Of a stretch of DNA of 12,006 nucleotides, positions 6,517-12,006 are shown in pieces (within the stretch, counting starts at the first letter, position 1; each line of letters starts with the position of its first letter). This stretch comes from Bacillota bacterium. Its GTDB lineage: Bacteria > Bacillota > Clostridia > Christensenellales > CAG-138. The notes beneath the pieces are model-generated. The model worked only from the letters and a program-made list of their open reading frames with translations. It searched no databases and was not told where the DNA came from. The translations under genes and the position numbers were made by a program. Location: positions 1 to 12,006 of the forward strand of contig JAEYCM010000039.1 of assembly GCA_023455425.1 (NCBI GenBank). Reading direction: 5' to 3'.

Positions 6517-6606
6517 CGCAATGATGCATGTATCCAGTCAATTGATTTTCTTCCTTTGTCCTATAACGGGATGAAAAACAGTCATATAACGAAAGGGGTT
6601 CACACT

Positions 6607-7671
6607 ATGAAGAAAGCATTGTTTGCTGCGCTGTGTCTTGTGATGGCATTCACATTCGCCGCATGCACCGTTCCCGCAGAAACGCAGCCACCCGCTGCCC
6701 CCGAAGCTCCCACAACCTCCGCGACAGAAGCCCCCGCCGCCACGGAGGCTCCTGCTCAGGAACAGAAGCCCGTTCGCGTAGGCTTTGCAAACATCAACGA
6801 AAAAGGTTCTTTCGGCAAGCAGGTGCGTAACTCCATGGAAAAAGAAGCCGCAGCGCGCGGTTGGGAACTCATCAGCGTAGACAACAACTCCGATGGCGCC
6901 ACCGCCGTCAAAAACGCGGATGATCTCATTACCATGGGCATTGACTACATGATCGAGTTTAACGTTGACCAGGCCGTCGCCCCCGTGATTATGGAGAAAT
7001 TCAATGCGGCCAATATCCCGGTAGTCGCAGTCGATATCGCGCATCCCGGCGCAGTGTTCTTTGGCGCGGACAATACCCGTGCGGGCACCATCGCGGGTGA
7101 AGCCGCGGGCAAGTACATCAAGGAAAACTGGGGCGGGGAAGTAGAGTATATCGTCCTCATTATCCAGCCGGTATCCGGTGACGTCGTTGCGCCCCGTGTC
7201 AAAGCCTATCCCGACGGGCTCAAGACTGCGGGCATCTCCTTTACGGAAGATCAGATCATTGAAATCGATGGGCAGAACGACGCGCAGATTACCCAGCAGC
7301 GTTTTGCGGATTTCCTCATGGCCCACCCCGACGCCACGAAGATTGCAGTCACCACCGTCAATGACGTTGCGGCGAGTGGCGTGTATGCGGCGGCCGAAAC
7401 CGCGGGCCGCGCAAACCATATCGTCCTTACCTCCCAGAATTGCACCGCAGACTTCGTAGAACCCATGTATGCAGCGGAAGGCAAGACCTCCTGGATCGGC
7501 AGCGTTGGCTACTTCCCCAACCGCTACGGCGAGTGGGTCATGCCCATCATTGAAAAGATGATCAAGGGCGAGCAGCTTGAAGAAAAGTACTACATCGACC
7601 ATATCATGATCGACTGGAGCAACATCCAGGAATACTACCCCATCGACAACCTGCCCTGGGCGAACCTGTAG
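6607..7671 (+). CDS. Sugar-binding lipoprotein of a CUT2 ABC importer (cassette B)
   Basis: The 354-residue precursor is the extracellular sugar receptor for the transporter encoded next to it. It begins with a lipoprotein signal peptide (MKK, hydrophobic core, lipobox FAAC with Cys20), then a flexible linker rich in Pro, Ala, Thr and Glu (about 21-54). The periplasmic-binding-protein domain starts at VRVGFANINEKGSF (56-69) and includes the family segment GADNTRAGTIAGEAAG, as in ribose/galactose-type receptors (Peripla_BP_4-like). The ATG at 6607 is chosen because AAAGGGG lies 8 bases upstream; an in-frame TTG at 6556 would spoil the signal peptide. It is the first gene of a four-gene operon with the ATPase, permease and mutarotase. 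The bound sugar is not determined by sequence; the mutarotase suggests a deoxyhexose. Confidence 0.93.
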   Translation: MKKALFAALCLVMAFTFAACTVPAETQPPAAPEAPTTSATEAPAATEAPAQEQKPVRVGFANINEKGSFGKQVRNSMEKEAAARGWELISVDNNSDGATAVKNADDLITMGIDYMIEFNVDQAVAPVIMEKFNAANIPVVAVDIAHPGAVFFGADNTRAGTIAGEAAGKYIKENWGGEVEYIVLIIQPVSGDVVAPRVKAYPDGLKTAGISFTEDQIIEIDGQNDAQITQQRFADFLMAHPDATKIAVTTVNDVAASGVYAAAETAGRANHIVLTSQNCTADFVEPMYAAEGKTSWIGSVGYFPNRYGEWVMPIIEKMIKGEQLEEKYYIDHIMIDWSNIQEYYPIDNLPWANL

Positions 7672-7687
7672 CAACTCTATGGCATTG

Positions 7688-7716
7688 TGTGCCGGCAGGA
7701 ACCCCCTGCCGGCACA
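7688..7716 (+). other. Stable intercistronic stem-loop after the binding-protein gene
   Basis: A perfect 12-bp inverted repeat, TGTGCCGGCAGG (7688-7699) and CCTGCCGGCACA (7705-7716), has a five-base loop. It is GC-rich and lacks a T-run, so it probably does not end the operon. Structures in this place are known in importer operons to protect the upstream mRNA, so that the receptor is made in excess over the membrane subunits. Partial termination is also possible. Confidence 0.7.
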
Positions 7717-7764
7717 TTCCCGGCATCCTAATCAAGTCAGGCATGAAAAACGAGGTGACAGACA

Positions 7765-9297
7765 TTGGAAGAAAGAATACAGGCATGTTCGTCCCCCGAG
7801 GCGCAGGATATGGAGGCGCGTGAGGTCGTGCTCCGCGCAACGGATATCTCCAAGGAATTTCCGGGCGTCAAAGCGCTTTCCCACGTCAGCCTTGAAGTGC
7901 GGCGCGGAGAAGTCGTGGCCCTTTTGGGCGAAAACGGCGCCGGAAAATCCACATTGATCAAAATCTTATCCGGCGTACACAGCTGTGATCAGGGAACGAT
8001 TGAATTGGAAGGAAAGCAGGTCGCGTTCCATCTTCCGTCCGAGGCCAAGGCGGCAGGCATCGGCATTATTCATCAGGAACTCAATTACGTGGCCACCGTA
8101 TCCGTGGCGGAAAACATCTATATGGGGGATATCCCGAAAAAAGGCCTGATGGTGGACTACCGTGCCATGTATGAAGGGGCGGCAAACATTATGGGACGCA
8201 TCGGAGTGGAAATTGACCCCCGTATGCCGATCGGCGCATGCAGCGTTGCGCAAAAACAGCTCATTGAAATCGCAAAAGTGATTGCCAACGACGTTAAGGT
8301 ACTGATTATGGATGAACCCACGTCGGCACTGAACGATGTGGAAACGGAAAACCTGTTCAAGTTTATCCGGCAGGCCTCAAAGTCCGGCATCTCCATTATA
8401 TATATCTCCCACAAGCTCGAAGAGCTGTTCGCCGTGGCCCACCGCGTGGTGGTGCTGCGGGACGGGCAGGTAACCGGCCAGATCAATGTGCGTGATGCAA
8501 CCAAAGAGCAGCTGATTACCATGATGGTAGGAAGAACCATCTCCGATATGTTCCCCAAAGAAGGGGCGGAGCCGGGCGATATCGCGCTGGAAGTGGAAAG
8601 TCTGAGCAACGAGTGCCTGAAAAACGTCAGCTTCTCCGCGCGAAAAGGGGAAATCTTCGGCATTTACGGTCTGCTCGGGTCGGGCCATCAGGAACTGGGA
8701 CCCGCAATATTCGGCCAGGACAATATCAGCTCCGGAACCATCCGGATAGACGGCAAAATGGTCTCCATCAAAAGCCCGCTTGACGCGCTCAAGTGCGGGA
8801 TTGCCTACGTGCCGGCGGAGCGAAAGACGGAAGGCCTCATTTTAAACAGTTCCGTACGCAACAATATGCTGGTATCCTTTTATGCGAAAAACCGCAGGCG
8901 CAAGCTGACCAACCGCAAGCTGGAGGACGGCATCACTGCCAAGTGGATCAAGAGTCTGAGCATCAAGACGCCCACGGCGGAAACCAGAGCCGAGTCCCTT
9001 TCCGGCGGCAACCAGCAAAAGGTCGTGCTTTCCAAATGGCTGGAGCTGGAGCCCGAAGTGCTCATACTAAACGAGCCGACGCGCGGTATTGACGTAGGCT
9101 CCAAGGCGGAAATCTATAAAATACTTGACGACCTGTGCCGGAAGGGCAAATGTGTCATTATGATCACCTCGGAAATGCCGGAGCTTTTGACGATGTCCGA
9201 CCGGATTATGATCATGCACGACGGAGAAATTACCGGCCTGCTGGATGCGCGCGAGGCATCCCAGGAAGCCATCATACAATACGCGATCGGAGGCTAA
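7765..9297 (+). CDS. Sugar ABC transporter ATP-binding protein, RbsA/MglA type (cassette B)
   Basis: The 510-residue protein is the ATP-hydrolysing motor of the cassette B importer, with two fused nucleotide-binding domains. NBD1 has Walker A GENGAGKST (55-63), Q-loop HQE (Gln104), signature CSVAQKQ (159-165), Walker B LIMDEP (180-185) and switch His216. NBD2 has the degenerate first loop GLLGSGHQE (302-310) usual for this family, signature LSGGNQQ (412-418) and LILNEPTRGIDVG (433-445), where Asn436 stands at the usual Asp. A TTG start is used because GAGGTGA lies 6 bases upstream and an in-frame TGA stops any longer form; an ATG at 7810 would give 495 residues and remains possible. It lies between the binding protein and the permease, 6 bp from the latter. 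Confidence 0.95.
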   Translation: MEERIQACSSPEAQDMEAREVVLRATDISKEFPGVKALSHVSLEVRRGEVVALLGENGAGKSTLIKILSGVHSCDQGTIELEGKQVAFHLPSEAKAAGIGIIHQELNYVATVSVAENIYMGDIPKKGLMVDYRAMYEGAANIMGRIGVEIDPRMPIGACSVAQKQLIEIAKVIANDVKVLIMDEPTSALNDVETENLFKFIRQASKSGISIIYISHKLEELFAVAHRVVVLRDGQVTGQINVRDATKEQLITMMVGRTISDMFPKEGAEPGDIALEVESLSNECLKNVSFSARKGEIFGIYGLLGSGHQELGPAIFGQDNISSGTIRIDGKMVSIKSPLDALKCGIAYVPAERKTEGLILNSSVRNNMLVSFYAKNRRRKLTNRKLEDGITAKWIKSLSIKTPTAETRAESLSGGNQQKVVLSKWLELEPEVLILNEPTRGIDVGSKAEIYKILDDLCRKGKCVIMITSEMPELLTMSDRIMIMHDGEITGLLDAREASQEAIIQYAIGG

Positions 9298-9303
9298 CGG
9301 AAC

Positions 9304-10308
9304 ATGGCAAACAACAGCGGGGCGACCCAATTAAACTGGTTCGGGAACCTGAAAAAGAAGCTTTCTACGGGCGACGCGTCTTCTATCATTACGGTCAGTA
9401 CCGCGCTGATCGCGCTGGTGATCTTCTTCGGCCTCAAATCCCCGTACTTTTTCCGGGTAAGCAACTTTTTAAACATCGGCCTGTATGCGGCCATTATGGG
9501 TACGGTCGCGTGCAGCATGACGTTTATCAACGTTTCAGGGCAAATCGACATTTCCGTAGGCTCGCAAATCGCGGTGGTCGGCATGGTGGTAGCCGTGCTC
9601 GCCCGTATGGAAAATAGCAGCATACTCCTTACTATCCTCGGGGGCATTGCAGCGGGCGCTGTTTGCGGGTGCTTCAACGGCTTTTTTATTACCGTATTGA
9701 AGCTCAACGCATTTATCACCACCATCGCTAGCATGCAGATGCTGCGCGGCATCGCATATCTCATCTCCGATGGTCAAACCTTGGTCATTTCCGATCTTAC
9801 CTTCAAATTCATTGGGCGTGGTTACGTGGCGGGCATTCCGTTCACGTTGATCGTGATGGTTATCTGCTATATCCTGTTCCATTTCATTTCCAAATACACG
9901 GTGTTCGGGCGCACCATCTACATGATCGGCGGGAACGCCCAGGCAAGCTTTCTTTCCGGCATCAAGGTCAACCGCATCAAATTCCTGCTGTATGTTATCA
10001 ACGGCACCATGGCGGGCGTTGCAAGCATTATGCTTGCCGCGCAGACGGGCTCCGGCCTGCCTATGGCGGCTATGAACACCAACATGCAGGCGCTTTCCGC
10101 CGTCATATTGGGCGGCGCAGGTCTCACCGGCGGACGCGGCACCATATTGGGTACCTTCATCGGCGTGCTGGTGCTCTGTACGCTCAACAACGGCATGACC
10201 ATGCTCAACGTGCAGACCTTCTGGCAGGACGTCATCGTGGGCGCCGTGCTGCTCATCTCCGTTTCCATCGACGCCATCAAAGGCGGCAGCCTCAAGCGCA
10301 AGATATAG
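9304..10308 (+). CDS. Sugar ABC transporter permease, RbsC family (cassette B)
   Basis: The 334-residue membrane protein is the channel subunit of the cassette B importer. The N-terminal 25 or so residues are cytosolic and polar, followed by multiple hydrophobic segments from about 28 to 325. Family motifs are SGQIDISVGS (78-87), YMIGGN (206-211) with A-x-x-LSGI shortly after, and ILGGAGLTGGRGT (268-280), the expected ATPase-contact loop. GGAGG sits 10 bases before the ATG and overlaps the end of the ATPase gene. The stop codon is one base away from the start of the next gene, so translation of the mutarotase is coupled. It shares motifs and layout with the cassette A permease but is clearly diverged, so the two importers are not a recent duplication. 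Confidence 0.96.
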   Translation: MANNSGATQLNWFGNLKKKLSTGDASSIITVSTALIALVIFFGLKSPYFFRVSNFLNIGLYAAIMGTVACSMTFINVSGQIDISVGSQIAVVGMVVAVLARMENSSILLTILGGIAAGAVCGCFNGFFITVLKLNAFITTIASMQMLRGIAYLISDGQTLVISDLTFKFIGRGYVAGIPFTLIVMVICYILFHFISKYTVFGRTIYMIGGNAQASFLSGIKVNRIKFLLYVINGTMAGVASIMLAAQTGSGLPMAAMNTNMQALSAVILGGAGLTGGRGTILGTFIGVLVLCTLNNGMTMLNVQTFWQDVIVGAVLLISVSIDAIKGGSLKRKI

Positions 10309-10309
10309 T

Positions 10310-10621
10310 ATGGAACGGCGTACATTCGTATTTGATCTCAAGGCCGGAATGGAACAGGAATACATCCGCCGCCACCGGGAGATCTGGCCGGAAATGCTTG
10401 CGATGCTTAAGCAGGCGGGGATCCGCAACTACTCTATCTGGCTTTGGAACGCACAGGTGATTGGCTACTACGAAAGCGAGGATCTATCCGCAACCGACGC
10501 TTATAAAGCGCAAAATCCGGTTCAGGCAAAATGGAGCGCATATATGCGGGATATCCTGTTGCCCGCCGTGCGGGATAGCGTCCCTCTTTCCCAGCCGGAC
10601 TGTGTCTTCTACATGGAATAA
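10310..10621 (+). CDS. rhaM: L-rhamnose mutarotase (RhaM/YiiL) family protein, copy 2
   Basis: This 103-residue protein belongs to the same small mutarotase family as the one at 1083-1403 and is close to the usual length. It carries EY-x3-H-x3-WPE (17-28) with Tyr18 and His22 at the positions of the catalytic pair in E. coli RhaM, plus NYSIW (40-44). Where copy 1 and E. coli RhaM have adjacent tryptophans (QQWW, RWW), this copy has AKW: Lys74 replaces the first Trp. That may change sugar preference. The start ATG follows the permease stop by one base (TAGTATGG) with no strong ribosome binding site, implying coupled translation. As last gene of the importer operon it would convert anomers of the imported sugar in the cytosol; L-rhamnose and L-fucose are both possible. 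Confidence 0.9.
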   Translation: MERRTFVFDLKAGMEQEYIRRHREIWPEMLAMLKQAGIRNYSIWLWNAQVIGYYESEDLSATDAYKAQNPVQAKWSAYMRDILLPAVRDSVPLSQPDCVFYME

Positions 10622-10641
10622 TCTTCCCGATGCAATAAAAC

Positions 10642-10671
10642 GCGGTATACCGGGATTACCCGGCATACCGC
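10642..10671 (-). terminator. Hairpin terminator between the convergent mutarotase and AraC genes
   Basis: GCGGTATACCGGG (10642-10654) pairs with CCCGGCATACCGC (10659-10671) around ATTA, 12 of 13 pairs matched. Read on the minus strand the stem is followed by GTTTTATT, an intrinsic terminator tail for the AraC gene. On the plus strand there is no T-run (CAAAATC), so termination of the mutarotase operon is less certain, although a convergent shared terminator is likely. Confidence 0.75.
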
Positions 10672-10699
10672 AAAATCATGGTGGCTCCCGTTGGAACCG

Positions 10700-11599
10700 C
10701 TAGTGAGAAGCGCGCCGAAAATCGCTCGGGCTGCTCCCCGTTTTCTGCTTGAACAGTTTGGAGAAATGCGGGATATCGTGAAACCCCACCTCGGACGCGA
10801 TCTCGGAAATTGGCTGGTTGGTGCCGATAATGAGATCGATCGCCCTTGCGATGCGGCAGGCAATCAGGTACTGATGCAGGGATTTTTCCGTATAGAGCAC
10901 CATTTGCTTGTTGAGATAGTTCGGGTGGTAGTTGAACAGCGCGCCGATGCTTTCGTTGGTAATATCCTCATGGTAATGTGCCTGAATATAGGCGATGACC
11001 TGTTCAATCTTTTGCTGCGCCTCTGTCTGCTCCGTAACGCCAAGGGAAATCTTTCTCGCAAGCTGGCCCAGCATGGAAAGCAGAAGGCCCGAAAGCCGCT
11101 CGCGATAATAGACGCGCTTTGTCTGATATTCCCGCTTCATTTCAAGCAGCGCATCCTCGACCTGCTGCATGCCGGATAGATACAACGGCTCATTAAGCTT
11201 ACTAAGGTCTGTAAACGCCACGCGCGGCAGCATGGAAGAACCATCGAATTGTTCCAGGCAATCCGGCGGGATAGGATAATCCTTTTCCTTATTACGCTGC
11301 ACATAATCAAAGTTTACGGCGAGAAACTGCATGGTTCTTTCCCCGTCCGTATCCATATGATACATGGTGCCGGGCTGCCACACGGCAAGATCGCCGCGTC
11401 TGAAATGATACGCTTTGTCTTCTACAAAAAGCTTCCCTTCTCCGCGGTACACATAGAACAGGCGGCAATCATAGGGACGCCGAAACACCGGATATTCATT
11501 GTGGGAGATATCCAGCAGCTGCACATACCGTACAAACGGCCTGATTTCAGAAAACGGCATCTGGATAGGAGCCGGGAACGCAACGTTTGTCTGTGGCAT
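10700..11599 (-). CDS. AraC-family transcriptional regulator with cupin-type sensor domain
   Basis: The 299-residue regulator has an N-terminal cupin-like arm and barrel (about 18-100) of the AraC ligand-binding type. It includes FYVYRGEGKLFVEDKAYHFRRGD (within 48-70) and the WQPG turn (74-77). A helical linker (about 145-190) is probably for dimerisation. A C-terminal AraC/XylS double helix-turn-helix (about 200-296) shows the conserved segments ITNESIGALFNYHPNYLNK, ISEIASEVGFHDIPHFSKLFKQ and the final GSSPSDFRR. AGGAGG lies 5 bases before the ATG. It is transcribed away from the isomerase-like gene at 11789, the usual arrangement for an activator and its target, so control of that gene is inferred. 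The ligand is probably a sugar, but is not visible from sequence. Confidence 0.95.
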   Translation of the reverse strand: MPQTNVAFPAPIQMPFSEIRPFVRYVQLLDISHNEYPVFRRPYDCRLFYVYRGEGKLFVEDKAYHFRRGDLAVWQPGTMYHMDTDGERTMQFLAVNFDYVQRNKEKDYPIPPDCLEQFDGSSMLPRVAFTDLSKLNEPLYLSGMQQVEDALLEMKREYQTKRVYYRERLSGLLLSMLGQLARKISLGVTEQTEAQQKIEQVIAYIQAHYHEDITNESIGALFNYHPNYLNKQMVLYTEKSLHQYLIACRIARAIDLIIGTNQPISEIASEVGFHDIPHFSKLFKQKTGSSPSDFRRASH

Positions 11600-11651
11600 A
11601 GGCGCCTCCTATAAAACTTTATTTTAGACAAATATGCGTTGGGAATATACA

Positions 11652-11680
11652 TTTATTAAACCACAGTGCGAGCCTATAAT
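11652..11680 (+). promoter_or_regulatory. Candidate promoter of the isomerase-like gene
   Basis: A perfect TATAAT (11675-11680) lies on the plus strand with only a poor -35 (TTTATT, 11652-11657, 17-bp spacing). A perfect -10 with a poor -35 is the usual form of an activator-dependent promoter, fitting control by the neighbouring AraC-family protein. The leader would be about 100 bases. A second candidate -10 (TATATT, 11755-11760) has no matching -35. Confidence 0.4.
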
Positions 11681-11704
11681 CAATATAACACCAGGTGTTG
11701 TCAA
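11675..11704 (-). promoter_or_regulatory. Candidate promoter of the AraC-family gene
   Basis: Read on the minus strand, a perfect TTGACA (11699-11704) is followed after 17 bp by GATTAT (11676-11681), a 4 of 6 match to the -10 consensus. The predicted start gives a leader of about 70 bases. The -10 shares its bases with a TATAAT on the plus strand (11675-11680), so both directions cannot be occupied at once. Confidence 0.6.
11687..11699. promoter_or_regulatory. Perfect palindrome AACACC-A-GGTGTT in the divergent control region
   Basis: This 13-bp inverted repeat lies in the spacer of the minus-strand AraC-gene promoter and at the predicted start site of the plus-strand promoter. A bound repressor could close both. 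AraC proteins usually bind direct repeats, so a second regulator, perhaps the LacI- or DeoR-family protein here, may be the binder; this is inference. Confidence 0.55.
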
Positions 11705-11788
11705 GCATATTGTTTTATGGCATGACTTGCTTATGTGCCCAACCCAAATCGGGTTATATTTGAAAACAACAATCGGAGGAAGAATGAA

Positions 11789-12006
11789 ATGGTAGAACGG
11801 TTAAAGAAACGCACAGCGCGCATCGGACTTTTCGGCGTAGCCCACCCCACATACTGGGATCAGTTTCCCGGCCTTTTGGATACGTTGATGGGATACCACG
11901 CGGACCTCAAGGCTCTTCTTGAAAAGCAGGATGTGGAAGTCGTTGATTTCGGCATGGTGGATACGAGCGAACGGGCATACGAAGCGCTGGAAGAAATGAA
12001 ATCGAA
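11789..12006 (+). CDS. L-fucose/L-arabinose isomerase-family protein, N-terminal part
   Basis: The first 72 codons are present; the gene runs off the window. The start ATG has GGAGGA 8 bases upstream; an ATG 5 bases earlier reads into a stop after three codons. The product begins with a basic stretch, then RIGLFGVAHPTYWDQFPGL and, further on, EVVDFGMVDTSERA. This resembles, from memory, the N-terminal Rossmann-like domain of the AraA/FucI-like sugar isomerase superfamily (GxFGxxxxxYWxQF and VDxGMVDT patterns). Those enzymes convert aldoses to ketoses using a divalent metal, but the metal-binding residues lie further in and cannot be checked here. Divergence from the AraC-family gene supports a sugar-catabolic role. 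The substrate is unresolved. Confidence 0.7.
   Translation, partial: MVERLKKRTARIGLFGVAHPTYWDQFPGLLDTLMGYHADLKALLEKQDVEVVDFGMVDTSERAYEALEEMKS

Noticed and set aside
6538..7674. A 378-codon open frame on the minus strand opposite the sugar-binding lipoprotein gene.
   Set aside because: It exactly shadows a gene with a clear signal peptide, lipobox and family motifs. The translation shows no recognisable domain, and the open frame follows from the GC-rich codon use of the real gene.
7743..7823. A 26-codon ATG-initiated frame overlapping the start of the cassette B ATPase, considered as a leader peptide.
   Set aside because: It uses a different frame and has no ribosome binding site of its own. 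The GAGGTGA inside it serves the ATPase TTG start.
9535..10428. A 297-codon minus-strand open frame opposite the cassette B permease and mutarotase.
   Set aside because: Antisense shadow of two well-supported genes; low-complexity translation rich in His, Asp and Ala without known motifs.

Overview
The window looks like a carbohydrate-import and deoxysugar-metabolism region from a low-to-mid GC, gut-type Bacillota (Clostridia-like) genome. This is inferred from the strong AGGAGG-type ribosome binding sites, sigma-A-like promoters, a lipoprotein sugar-binding protein, the regulator families, and genes packed as operons with 1-15 bp gaps. No genus can be named from this sequence. There are no rRNA, tRNA, CRISPR, phage or transposase genes.

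Layout. (1) Positions 1-1403 are the tail of cassette A: the last codons of a ribose-type ABC ATPase, an RbsC-type permease, and an L-rhamnose mutarotase (RhaM) family protein. After about 280 bp of hairpin-rich spacer comes a cytosolic NodB-type polysaccharide deacetylase (1716-2624). (2) Positions 2625-3843 hold a LacI-family regulator with its own promoter and inverted repeats. (3) Positions 4054-6394 hold a DeoR-family regulator under a promoter overlapped by a perfect TTTGTAT-N6-ATACAAA palindrome. It is followed 14 bp later by a double-NBD sugar ABC ATPase with several degraded catalytic motifs and no transporter partner directly attached. (4) Positions 6446-10621 are cassette B, a complete CUT2-type importer plus mutarotase: lipoprotein sugar-binding protein, intact double-NBD ATPase, permease, second RhaM-family protein. 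It has a strong promoter in front and a 12-bp stem-loop after the binding-protein gene. (5) Positions 10642-11599 (minus strand) are an AraC-family regulator with a cupin-type sensor, ending at a hairpin terminator. (6) Positions 11789-12006 are the start of a divergently transcribed L-fucose/L-arabinose isomerase-family protein, cut by the window edge. The AraC gene and this gene share a 189-bp control region with a perfect AACACC-A-GGTGTT palindrome.

How it may work. Two separately evolving cassettes have the same order (ATPase, permease, mutarotase). Together with the isomerase-like gene they suggest uptake of a pyranose 6-deoxyhexose or pentose, anomer conversion in the cytosol, and isomerisation. 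L-rhamnose or L-fucose is suggested by the mutarotase family, but the substrate is not determined by sequence. Three regulators from three families (LacI, DeoR, AraC) probably divide control between the cassettes. The most unusual item is the degenerate ATPase paired with the DeoR regulator. Its conserved nucleotide-binding first Walker A, together with damaged signature and Q-loop motifs, suggests a regulatory or accessory role rather than an ordinary import motor.
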